A stretch of 5,231 nt of DNA, from positions 18,974 through 24,204 of the forward strand of contig DPJP01000229.1 in assembly GCA_003542955.1 (NCBI GenBank), written 5' to 3'. Position numbers and translations under genes: made by a program. The notes beneath the pieces are model-generated. The model was not told the origin of the DNA. It saw nothing but the letters and a program-made list of their open reading frames with translations, and did no database searches. Shown here one piece after another: positions 1 through 5,231 of the stretch; positions within the stretch are counted from its first letter, which is position 1, and the number at the start of each line of letters is the position of its first letter. The stretch comes from Armatimonadota bacterium. Lineage in GTDB: Bacteria > Armatimonadota > Zipacnadia > Zipacnadales > UBA11051.

Positions 1-849
1 CAGGTCAATATCGCCCGTGAGGCGACACTCCGCGACTGCGTGGCCCTGGGGGTGTTGACCGGCCTGAGCCTGATGGTCAAGTCAAACACGGTCTTTCTGT
101 TCATCGTCGCCGGGGCGGCCATGGTTATTGCCCTGCGACGACGCGAGGACCAGGCGGCTGCGACGGCCGAGTTGCTCCGTGGCTACGCCGCATTCGCGGG
201 TACCACGCTGCTCATCTGTGGGGCGTGGTGGGTACGCAATCAGCTCCTCTACGGCGATCCGCTGGCCCATCGCGTCTTCATCGACCTGTTCATCCAGGAT
301 CGCGCGACCCCCGAGTACTTCCTGCAGCGGGGCATGTCCGGCACGGGCTATCTGCTGATGATCGCATGGGGGACTGCGCTGAGCTTCTGGGGTGTATTCG
401 GGCAGGCCAATGTCTACATGCCGGAGTGGTTCTACCTGTGCGGGTGGCTGCTGAGTGCGGCGATCGCCATCGGGCTGGTGCGTGCCGCTATCGGCGGCAG
501 GGCGCCGTGGGCCGGCAATCGTGGGCAGTGGGTCGTCGTGTTGGTCGGAGTAGCGCTGATCGTCGCCTTCTACCTGCGGTTCAACATGATATTCTACCAG
601 GTACAGGCGCGCTATCTGTTCACCGGCATCGGTCCGCTGGCGGCGCTGATGGCTGCCGGCTGGTTGGGGCTGTGGGGGGCAGGCCGGGGCGTGGGTCGAG
701 ATGCCGCCGGCAGTGGGGGAGACATGGGGATGGCGCCGCCGGCCGCATCCGTGCTCTGGTGGGTCGTCCTGGGGCTTCTGGCCATCACGGCCCTGGTGCT
801 GCTGCGGCCGGGCTGTCCCGTGCTTCCGCTCCCGTTCCTCAGCCCGTAG
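1..849 (+). CDS. Polytopic membrane protein, glycosyltransferase 39/DUF2142-like (5'-truncated)
   Basis: The reading frame is open from the first base, so the N-terminus lies outside the window; 282 residues and a TAG stop are present. A GTG at base 40 is unlikely to be the true start, because the sequence before it is open and the protein resembles only the C-terminal half of its family. About seven or eight hydrophobic segments are visible, near residues 14-45 (one or two helices), 62-78, 117-135, 142-162, 176-193, 204-226 and 250-268. Three motifs are typical of dolichyl-phosphate-mannose mannosyltransferase-like (GT39) or DUF2142 membrane proteins: WWVRNQLLYGDPL (76-88), SFWGVFGQ (128-135) and QVQARYLF (200-207). 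Such proteins usually move sugars from lipid-phosphate donors at the membrane. The catalytic acidic residues of GT39 sit in the missing N-terminal loop, so activity cannot be judged. Family assignment is fairly secure; the substrate is unknown. Confidence 0.75.
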   Translation, partial: QVNIAREATLRDCVALGVLTGLSLMVKSNTVFLFIVAGAAMVIALRRREDQAAATAELLRGYAAFAGTTLLICGAWWVRNQLLYGDPLAHRVFIDLFIQDRATPEYFLQRGMSGTGYLLMIAWGTALSFWGVFGQANVYMPEWFYLCGWLLSAAIAIGLVRAAIGGRAPWAGNRGQWVVVLVGVALIVAFYLRFNMIFYQVQARYLFTGIGPLAALMAAGWLGLWGAGRGVGRDAAGSGGDMGMAPPAASVLWWVVLGLLAITALVLLRPGCPVLPLPFLSP

Positions 850-853
850 CCCC

Positions 854-883
854 GAATAAAAACGCCCGGCCTGTCGCCGGGCG
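854..883 (-). terminator. Rho-independent terminator of the cold shock gene
   Basis: A perfect 8-bp stem (863-870 with 876-883, CGCCCGGC/GCCGGGCG) has a 5-base loop. Read on the - strand it is followed directly by TTTTTATT (862 down to 855), the classical intrinsic terminator layout, 26 bases past the cold shock stop codon. On the + strand the hairpin is followed by cgcctggtg with no T tract, so it should act mainly on leftward transcription. Confidence 0.85.
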
Positions 884-909
884 CGCCTGGTGCAGGGCGG
901 CTTGGTGAG

Positions 910-1149
910 CTACCAGAGGTCGTTGCCGGTTGTCGCCTCGGCGGCCTGGCCGGTCACAACTACGTTGGCCGCGCGGGGACCCTTGCTGTCCTGCTCGATG
1001 TCGAACTCGACCTCCTGGCCCTCCGCCAGTGTTCGGTAGCCCTCTCCTGCGATTGCAGAATAGTGGACGAACACGTCCTCCTCACCATCACGCTCGATGA
1101 ATCCATATCCCTTTGCGTCATTGAACCACTTCACCTTGCCGATCGCCAT
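910..1149 (-). CDS. Cold shock domain protein (CspA family)
   Basis: This 79-residue protein is a single cold shock domain (OB fold) that binds single-stranded RNA or DNA, typically acting in the cytoplasm as an RNA chaperone that melts mRNA structure. The hallmark parts are visible: KVKWFN at 5-10, the RNP1 motif KGYGFI at 13-18, the RNP2 motif VFVHY at 26-30, then the conserved [10 protein letters not shown] (40-49) and KGPRAANV (56-63). Family members usually have 65-70 residues; this one has about ten extra at the C-terminus, ending NDLW. The ATG at 1149 was chosen because it starts the domain exactly and has a strong Shine-Dalgarno sequence. The frame stays open to 1287, but that extension shows no family similarity and is better read as leader RNA. 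The gene converges on the membrane protein gene and has its own terminator. Which csp paralogue it is cannot be told. Confidence 0.96.
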   Translation of the reverse strand: MAIGKVKWFNDAKGYGFIERDGEEDVFVHYSAIAGEGYRTLAEGQEVEFDIEQDSKGPRAANVVVTGQAAEATTGNDLW

Positions 1150-1287
1150 ACAGAAGCCCTCCGTAAGCATTTGGCTCGCTCTGGCTGCTGCCCTGTAGTT
1201 TCCCAGAAGCAGCCGACGGGGCACTCCGTAGGGCGACTCAGAGAAACCGGTCCACAGCCAGGACACACGGCACCAACTCTCCCCCAC
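1150..1287 (-). other. Probable structured 5' leader of the cold shock gene
   Basis: This stretch before the cold shock ATG shows no protein similarity in the open frame that crosses it. It contains a 7-bp inverted repeat (GGCTGCT/AGCAGCC, 1183-1189 with 1208-1214, 18-base loop) and a 4-bp hairpin (1216-1219 with 1226-1229). The sequence TACGGAG occurs twice (1224-1230, and 1159-1165 overlapping the ribosome binding site). Long structured leaders are known for cspA-type genes, where they control mRNA stability and translation with temperature. Applying that here is inference, and the 5' end rests on a weak promoter guess. Confidence 0.35.
1157..1162 (-). promoter_or_regulatory. Ribosome binding site fixing the cold shock start
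   Basis: GGAGGG on the - strand lies 7 bases before the ATG at 1149. This supports the short 79-residue product over the 125-residue frame that starts at 1287. Confidence 0.8.
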
Positions 1288-1320
1288 GCTACCAGTCTAC
1301 CAATACTGCGCGCGGTAGCG
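1287..1320. repeat. Inverted repeat CGCTACC/GGTAGCG
   Basis: Perfect 7-bp arms at 1287-1293 and 1314-1320 are separated by 20 bases. They straddle the candidate -10 and -35 boxes of the cold shock gene. This may be an operator or an RNA stem; there is no T tract on either side. Confidence 0.4.
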
Positions 1321-1323
1321 CAA
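1294..1323 (-). promoter_or_regulatory. Candidate promoter for the cold shock gene
   Basis: On the - strand, TTGCGC (1323-1318) and TAGACT (1299-1294) are separated by 18 bases. They match the sigma70 -35 box at 3 of 6 and the -10 box at 4 of 6 positions. This would start RNA near 1287 and give a leader of about 138 bases. The match is weak, but some promoter is expected here because the upstream gene ends at 1359. Confidence 0.25.
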
Positions 1324-1336
1324 GGGCTTTGTTGCA

Positions 1337-1364
1337 GTGTAACCTTCTGTTGAACGTGTTACAC
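1337..1364. repeat. Inverted repeat GTGTAAC/GTTACAC at the GGT-like gene end
   Basis: Perfect 7-bp arms at 1337-1343 and 1358-1364 are separated by 14 bases, so the arms repeat every 21 bp (two helical turns). The right arm contains the TAA stop of the GGT-like gene (1361-1359). Read leftward, the stem is followed by TGCAACAAAG rather than a T tract, so it is not a standard intrinsic terminator. It may be a dimeric-repressor or activator site, or a 3'-end stem. Confidence 0.4.
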
Positions 1365-2981
1365 CATCCCCTCGGCCGCCGCGGCCCAGGTGTTGCCGCC
1401 CGCGCGCACCTCGCCGGCCGTGCTGAACTCCGCGGCATGGCAGCCGCCTGCTACGCCGACGGGGTAGTCGATGCTATGGCCGAGTTCAAGCAGCCTCCCG
1501 CGCACGTCCGGGGCAACCGGGTCCGAGAGCATCACCGGCTCCGCGGCCTCGACGTGACACCGCGCCCCCGTAGCCGCCTCGAAGCCTGTGGCGCCGCAGT
1601 CAATAACCCGCATGGCGATTGTGCTCGCCGCGGAGATGATCTTACGCCCGCCGGGCAGCCCGATTGCGACGTCACGCTGTGGCATCTCGATGAGCATCGT
1701 CCCGGTGTTATTGAGTACGCGCTTGCCGGGCGCGACGGAGTTGGCCGTCCCCGGCCACGGGTTGAACCGGCACATGCCGTGGCCGATGATGAGCCCGGTG
1801 CCCGGAATTGTGACCAGCGAGCCGAACGCCATCCCCTGGGTGATTGTCAAGGAGACGAGGTTGCCCTCCGCATCGGCGGTCGAAAGGTGGAGAGTCCCGT
1901 GACCGTATCCCGTCCCCCGCGCGGGGTCGAGCCTATCCACGCGATGGGGGAAGTCGCGGAGCCCCTGCGTGCGGCCGTAGCAGTAGTCCGCGGACAGCAA
2001 CCGCTCGGCCGGTACGTCGGCGAAATCCGGGTCGGCCAGGAACTGCAGCCGGTCCCGCCACGCGAGCTTCGAGACCTCGATGAACCGATGCCAGAACTCC
2101 CACGAGTCGATCTCCACGCTCTCGAACTGCTCCCACATCTTCAGGTGCTGCAGCACTGAATGGCCGCCGTTGGGCAGGATGGGCGTATGCACGCGCGCGC
2201 CGTGGTACTCGATGCTCAAAGGCTCGGTCACGCGCGCCTCATACCCGGCGAGGTCATCGAGAGTGATCATGCCCCCCGTCGCTTGTATGTGATCGGCGAT
2301 GCGTCGGGCGATCTCGCCCTGGTAGAAATCCTGCCATCCGGCCTCCGCCAGCCGCCGCAGCGTCCACTCCATGTCGGGGCGATGCCAGATGTCCTCGGCC
2401 GAGGGCTCCTTGCCCTCCGGCATCAGGTGCTTCTCAGTCTCGGGGAAGCGGCGCAGCTGCTCGCGCATGCTCCTGATCTGGCCGGCTGTGGCAGCGTACG
2501 GGAAACCGTCCTCGACCAGTTGCCGGCACGGCGCCACGATTTCGGCCCACTTCAGGCGCCCCCAGCGCTCATGAATCGTGCCCATGGCCGCAGCCATACC
2601 GGGCATGGCAATGGCTCGCGAACCGTAGATATTCTCATCGTTGGCCACCGTCGCATTGTACTCGCGCTCATTGAGCCCGTTGGCGTCCGGAGCGGGTCTC
2701 GTCGGCCGGTACATTTCGTCGCTGACGGCACGCGGCGCCTGGGCGTTGCCGTCCACCGACCAGACCCGCCCGCTCGCCCCCTCCTTGACCACGGCGCAGC
2801 CGCAATAGCCGCCGATGCCGGTACTGGCGGGCTGCAGGATGCAGCAGGCCATGGCTGCCGCGGCTGCGGCATCGAAGGCATTGCCGCCCTGCTCGAGAAT
2901 GCGTGCCCCGACGCGCGCTGCCCCCTCCGGACCGGCCGCACAGCCGCCGATTGTCGATGCTACATCATGGCCCTCGATCAT
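1359..2981 (-). CDS. Gamma-glutamyltransferase-family Ntn-hydrolase, atypical substrate pocket
   Basis: The 540-residue product has the full GGT fold order: GGNAFDAAAA (32-41), STGIGG (53-58), FLADPDF (314-320), then the processing site GTLHLS with T363 as predicted catalytic nucleophile and new N-terminus of a small subunit of about 178 residues. T381 in SLTIT matches E. coli T409. The oxyanion pair G444-G445 is kept in LPGGRKII. Family members self-cleave and hydrolyse or transfer an acyl group from an amide. By hand alignment the E. coli glutamate-binding residues are all changed: R114 to N79, D433 to R405, S462/S463 to N424/N425. The second Thr of the usual TTH is L364. No signal peptide is seen, so the enzyme is probably cytoplasmic. 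The ATG at 2981 was chosen because it matches the family N-terminus and has a well-spaced ribosome binding site; an ATG at 3032 (557 residues) is a real alternative. It is divergent from the PHP gene. An acylase or amidase of other specificity, as with the known GGT-fold oxamate amidohydrolase HpxW, is more likely than true GGT. Confidence 0.9.
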   Translation of the reverse strand: MIEGHDVASTIGGCAAGPEGAARVGARILEQGGNAFDAAAAAAMACCILQPASTGIGGYCGCAVVKEGASGRVWSVDGNAQAPRAVSDEMYRPTRPAPDANGLNEREYNATVANDENIYGSRAIAMPGMAAAMGTIHERWGRLKWAEIVAPCRQLVEDGFPYAATAGQIRSMREQLRRFPETEKHLMPEGKEPSAEDIWHRPDMEWTLRRLAEAGWQDFYQGEIARRIADHIQATGGMITLDDLAGYEARVTEPLSIEYHGARVHTPILPNGGHSVLQHLKMWEQFESVEIDSWEFWHRFIEVSKLAWRDRLQFLADPDFADVPAERLLSADYCYGRTQGLRDFPHRVDRLDPARGTGYGHGTLHLSTADAEGNLVSLTITQGMAFGSLVTIPGTGLIIGHGMCRFNPWPGTANSVAPGKRVLNNTGTMLIEMPQRDVAIGLPGGRKIISAASTIAMRVIDCGATGFEAATGARCHVEAAEPVMLSDPVAPDVRGRLLELGHSIDYPVGVAGGCHAAEFSTAGEVRAGGNTWAAAAEGMV

Positions 2982-2989
2982 GGGTGCTT

Positions 2990-2994
2990 CTCCC
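2990..2994 (-). promoter_or_regulatory. Ribosome binding site for the GGT-like gene
   Basis: GGGAG on the - strand lies 8 bases before the ATG at 2981. A competing purine tract, GGAGGAGGAA, lies directly before the in-frame ATG at 3032, but its best core is only 2-5 bases from that start. Both could be used; spacing and family alignment favour 2981. Confidence 0.6.
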
Positions 2995-3011
2995 TCCCGG
3001 CTTGACGCTCT

Positions 3012-3026
3012 CAGGCGCATTGCCTG
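3012..3026. repeat. Short hairpin CAGGC/GCCTG before the GGT-like start
   Basis: A perfect 5-bp stem (3012-3016 with 3022-3026) has a 5-base loop. It lies between the two candidate start codons of the GGT-like gene (3032 and 2981). In RNA it could influence which start is used; its size makes chance occurrence quite possible. Confidence 0.3.
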
Positions 3027-3048
3027 TGGCATTTCCTCCTCCGGCGTT

Positions 3049-3067
3049 GGCTCCCTCCCTCCGAGCC
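3049..3067 (-). repeat. Hairpin with a GGAGGGAGG loop in the GGT-like leader
   Basis: Arms GGCTC (3049-3053) and GAGCC (3063-3067) enclose a 9-base loop that reads GGAGGGAGG on the - strand. The purine loop resembles a ribosome binding site but has no start codon at proper distance in the GGT frame. It directly precedes the -35 box of the rightward promoter, so it may instead be DNA context rather than functional RNA. Confidence 0.3.
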
Positions 3068-3096
3068 TTGTGCTCAATTGCGCCGTCGGGTATCAT
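3068..3096 (+). promoter_or_regulatory. Sigma70-like promoter for the PHP-M20D unit
   Basis: TTGTGC (3068-3073) and TATCAT (3091-3096) are separated by exactly 17 bases. The -10 box matches TATAAT at 5 of 6 positions and the -35 box matches at 3 of 6. Transcription would start near 3103, leaving a leader of about 42 bases before the ATG at 3145. I found no equally good promoter on the - strand for the GGT-like gene, although one should lie between 2982 and 3144. Confidence 0.5.
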
Positions 3097-3144
3097 CTGG
3101 GGCTGTACACGTTCCAGGTTTGCTGAAGAGAGTCAGGTCCAGAG

Positions 3145-3912
3145 ATGAGTCTATGTGATGTGCACTGCCACACCGAACGCTCGGCGTGCGCCGAGGATGT
3201 AACCCTTGACTGGTATGTCGATATCGCCCGCAGCACCGATGCCGTCTTCGCTATCACCGATCACAGCGCCCAGCTCTTCTATCCCCCCGACAACAGGTGG
3301 GCGTTCTGGGGAGACAACCCCCGAGAGGTGTTCGACAGCTGCCGCGATGAAGGTCCCGCCCGCATCGCCTCCTACATCGAGGATGTCCGTGCCGTCCAGA
3401 CGGGAGGGATGCTGCTGGGCATAGAGCTGGATATCTTCATCGACGGTACCATTGTCTGTGACGAGGACCGCCTCGGCGACTTCGACCTGTTGCTCGGGGT
3501 CGCCCACACCTTCCCGGCGCTGCGTGCCGAGGCCAATGTCGAGGAGGTCTACGACCAGTTCCAGACCATGGTCGGCCACCTCGCGAAGCTCAACATCGAC
3601 GCGCTGGCACACCCCTTCCGGCCCATGCGCGGCAAGGGCTACGAGATCACCGACGACCTCATCAAGTGGCTCGTGGATATCGCCGGCGAGTATGACTTCG
3701 CGCTCGAGATCAACTCCCACAGCATCTGTCGCGATGAGGACATCCGCATGGCGAAGCTCGCCTGGGAGACTGGCGTCGAGTTGGCCGTCGGCACCGATTC
3801 GCACCGCAAGGCGGAGTTTGGGGATTTCTCCTACCACCGTGAGATCGCGCACGTCGTCGGCGTCCGCGCGGAGGACCTCTACTGGTGTCCCACGGTACCG
3901 GAGACCGTCTGA
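3145..3912 (+). CDS. PHP-domain metal-dependent phosphoesterase
   Basis: The 255-residue protein is a complete PHP (polymerase and histidinol phosphatase) domain, a TIM-like barrel that holds two or three metal ions and usually hydrolyses phosphate esters in the cytoplasm. The metal-binding set is visible in order: HxH at H7/H9 (DVHCHT), D39-H40 in ITDHS, E94 in GIELD, H121 in GVAHT, H156 in ALAHPF, and D218/H220 in GTDSH. LEIN (187-190) also fits the family. The N-terminus resembles stand-alone YcdX-type phosphatases more than the DNA polymerase PHP domain, and no extra domain is present. The ATG at 3145 puts the first metal motif at residues 7-9, as usual; only a weak AGG precedes it. The substrate is unknown; histidinol phosphatase is possible but no his genes are nearby. 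It probably shares a transcript with the M20D gene 84 bases downstream. Confidence 0.92.
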   Translation: MSLCDVHCHTERSACAEDVTLDWYVDIARSTDAVFAITDHSAQLFYPPDNRWAFWGDNPREVFDSCRDEGPARIASYIEDVRAVQTGGMLLGIELDIFIDGTIVCDEDRLGDFDLLLGVAHTFPALRAEANVEEVYDQFQTMVGHLAKLNIDALAHPFRPMRGKGYEITDDLIKWLVDIAGEYDFALEINSHSICRDEDIRMAKLAWETGVELAVGTDSHRKAEFGDFSYHREIAHVVGVRAEDLYWCPTVPETV

Positions 3913-3960
3913 CCGACGGCAGGGCACGCAGGAGGCCACGCGCTGTGCGTGCCTGCTCGG
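3913..3960 (+). repeat. Strong intercistronic hairpin after the PHP gene
   Basis: The stem begins at the first base after the PHP stop. CCGA (3913-3916) pairs with TCGG (3957-3960), and GCAGGGCACGCA (3919-3930) pairs with TGCGTGCCTGC (3946-3956) with one bulged G, enclosing a 15-base loop. Only TTT follows, then CACG, so it is at best a weak intrinsic terminator. It may instead attenuate transcription into the M20D gene or protect the PHP message from 3' decay. Confidence 0.55.
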
Positions 3961-3996
3961 TTTCACGAACCATGCACTCCAGGGAGATGAACTGCC

Positions 3997-5211
3997 ATGG
4001 CTGCCTCGAAGAAGAACACCGGCGCACGGGTGATGGCCGCCGCGCTCCAGCTCACCGACCAGCTCGTGGGGTGGCGCAGGCACATCCACCGCAACCCCGA
4101 GCCCAGCATGCAGGAGCACCAGACCGCCGCCTACGTCGTCGATGAATTGGCCGCTCTGGGGCTGACCGAGGTCCGGACGGGCGTCGGCGAGACGGGCGTC
4201 ACCTGCCTGGTCCGGGGCGCGAAGGGGCGCAAGACCGTCGGCCTGCGCGCGGACATGGATGCGCTCGAGATACTCGAGCAGACAGGCGCTGCGTACGCCT
4301 CCGAGATACCCGGCCTGATGCATGCGTGCGGGCACGACGCCCACGTCGCCTGCCTGCTCGGCGCCGGCGCGATCCTCGCGGGTATGCCGGATGCTCTGCC
4401 GGGGAACGTCAAGCTCGTCTTCCAGCCCGGTGAGGAGGGCTCCGGCGGGGCGCTGAAGATGATCCAGGATGGGTGCCTGCAGAACCCGAAGGTCTCCGCG
4501 ATTGCGTGTCTGCATGTCGCCGCGGACGCCCCGAGCGGTTACGTCGCTACGGTCCGCGGCGTCAAGAACGCCCAGACCGACGAGATCAACCTGACCATCC
4601 ACGGCGTGAGTTCGCACGCGGCCAGGCCGGATAACGGTGTCGACGCCATCTCGATAGCCGCGCAGGTACTCATCGCGATCCAGCAGTTCATCGGCCGTCA
4701 CACCAACGCGCTGGACCGCAAGCTCGTCACCTTCGGCACGATCCAGGGCGGCACCCGCCGCAACGTTCTCTCCGACAGCGTGACCCTCGTCGGCACCATG
4801 CGCACGCTCGAGACCCCGGGGCGCGAAGCGCTGCTCCGCTTTCTGCAGAAGGACCTGCGCAAGATCGTCAGCGCGATGGGCGGGAAGCTGACCGTCGATA
4901 TCGTCGAGGGGTATCCGCCGCTGGTGAATGATGACGGCGTCGTCGACCAGATCGAGGCTGCGGCGAAGGCGACGGTCGGCGCCGAGAAACTGCTCACGGG
5001 CCGCAAAGCGGGTCTGGGTGGAGAGGACTTCGCCTACTTCGGCACCGTCGGCGCGATTCCCGCGGCGGGCTTCTGCCTGGGGACCTATGACGAGCAGAAG
5101 GGCTTCACGGCCTCCCTGCACACCAATCGGTTCGATTTCGATGACACGCTGTGCCTGCCGCTGGGTGCGGCCTGCCTGGCACAGACTGCCATCGAGATGC
5201 TGGGCGGGTGA
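3997..5211 (+). CDS. M20D-family metallo-amidohydrolase (N-acyl amino acid hydrolase type)
   Basis: The 404-residue protein matches the full length of M20D enzymes (hippurate hydrolase, auxin-conjugate hydrolase, N-acetyl-diaminopimelate deacetylase), which release an acid from an N-acyl amino acid in the cytoplasm. Motifs in order: RRHIHRNPEPS (27-37), LRADMDALEI (83-92), MHACGHDAH (108-116), QPGEEGSGG (143-151), LHVAADAPSG (172-181), HGVSSHAARPD (202-212, lid and dimer domain), GGTRRNVLSD (251-260), GGEDFAYF (341-348) and LHTNRFDFDD (374-383). The metal ligands are all present by analogy with plant ILL2: C111, H113, E147, H173 and H375, with E146 as catalytic base. In the RADMDAL-P motif, Glu replaces the common Pro at residue 91. 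The ATG at 3997 has AGGGAG 10 bases upstream; the next Met (residue 13) has none. No signal peptide is seen. The exact acyl substrate cannot be assigned. Confidence 0.95.
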   Translation: MAASKKNTGARVMAAALQLTDQLVGWRRHIHRNPEPSMQEHQTAAYVVDELAALGLTEVRTGVGETGVTCLVRGAKGRKTVGLRADMDALEILEQTGAAYASEIPGLMHACGHDAHVACLLGAGAILAGMPDALPGNVKLVFQPGEEGSGGALKMIQDGCLQNPKVSAIACLHVAADAPSGYVATVRGVKNAQTDEINLTIHGVSSHAARPDNGVDAISIAAQVLIAIQQFIGRHTNALDRKLVTFGTIQGGTRRNVLSDSVTLVGTMRTLETPGREALLRFLQKDLRKIVSAMGGKLTVDIVEGYPPLVNDDGVVDQIEAAAKATVGAEKLLTGRKAGLGGEDFAYFGTVGAIPAAGFCLGTYDEQKGFTASLHTNRFDFDDTLCLPLGAACLAQTAIEMLGG

Positions 5212-5231
5212 GGTGAGTCGGGACGTACCTC

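Noticed and set aside
225..908. 227-codon + strand open frame overlapping the membrane protein gene
   Set aside because: It is a +2 shadow of the hydrophobic frame; its product is Arg/Gly-rich without membrane segments or motifs, and it runs through the terminator.
910..1287. Longer 125-residue version of the cold shock protein
   Set aside because: The extra 46 residues show no similarity to the family, and the internal ATG at 1149 has a strong, well-spaced ribosome binding site.
1329..3005. Two long + strand open frames (1329-2159 and 2160-3005) opposite the GGT-like gene
   Set aside because: Their low-complexity Arg/Ala/Pro-rich sequence shows no domain, and the opposite strand carries a full-length family protein.
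3006..3024. Glycine-riboswitch-like string CTCTCAGGCGCATTGCC on the + strand
   Set aside because: It resembles the 3' part of a glycine aptamer, but the preceding aptamer core (GCCGAAGG.GCAA type) is missing and the upstream sequence is the GGT-like coding region.
2982..3077. GGT-like gene starting at TTG 3077
   Set aside because: No ribosome binding site lies before this TTG, and the extra residues are absent from the family. ATG 2981, or possibly 3032, is better.
3945..4145. Small + strand frame with GGAGG at 3931 and GTG at 3945 running into the M20D gene
   Set aside because: The spacing looks usable, but the product is Arg/His/Pro-rich without any motif and is a frame-shifted copy of the M20D start; the GGAGG is inside a hairpin loop.
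3151..5121. 656-codon open frame on the - strand opposite the PHP and M20D genes
   Set aside because: It lies wholly antisense to two genes with complete catalytic motifs. Its Arg/Asp/Gly/Val-rich sequence shows no recognisable domain, and GC-rich codon use routinely leaves such frames open.

Overview
The window comes from a GC-rich bacterium. The G/C-dominated third codon positions leave long spurious open frames opposite the real genes. Nothing here fixes the phylum: there is no rRNA, no tRNA and no lineage-specific marker. The gene content (polytopic sugar-transferase-like membrane protein, cold shock protein, GGT-fold amidohydrolase, PHP phosphoesterase, M20D amidohydrolase) looks chromosomal and would fit a free-living heterotroph. 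I see no mobile element, CRISPR array, phage gene or RNA gene.

Layout. (1) Bases 1-849, + strand: the 3' part of a multi-pass membrane protein of the glycosyltransferase-39/DUF2142 type, with its start outside the window. (2) Bases 854-1149, - strand: a cold shock domain protein, convergent with gene 1 and ending in a clear intrinsic terminator. Behind it lies a structured leader and a 209-base intergenic region with two perfect dyads and a weak promoter. (3) Bases 1359-2981, - strand: a gamma-glutamyltransferase-family Ntn-hydrolase. It keeps the catalytic Thr and the oxyanion Gly-Gly, but every classical glutamate-binding residue I could align is replaced. (4) Bases 2982-3144: a divergent control region with a good sigma70-like promoter for the rightward genes and several purine-rich ribosome-binding tracts for the leftward gene. 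(5) Bases 3145-5211, + strand: a PHP-domain metal phosphoesterase and then an M20D aminoacylase/amidohydrolase, 84 bases apart, with a strong hairpin directly after the PHP stop codon.

How the genes may work together. Two unrelated amide-bond hydrolases (GGT-fold and M20D) and a PHP phosphoesterase share one divergent control region. This is consistent with a small catabolic or salvage locus for an N-acyl or amide compound, but the substrate cannot be read from the sequence and the link is inference. The membrane protein and the cold shock gene appear unrelated to that locus. The strongest lead is the GGT-like protein: it probably is not a gamma-glutamyl enzyme, despite the name an automatic annotation would give it.
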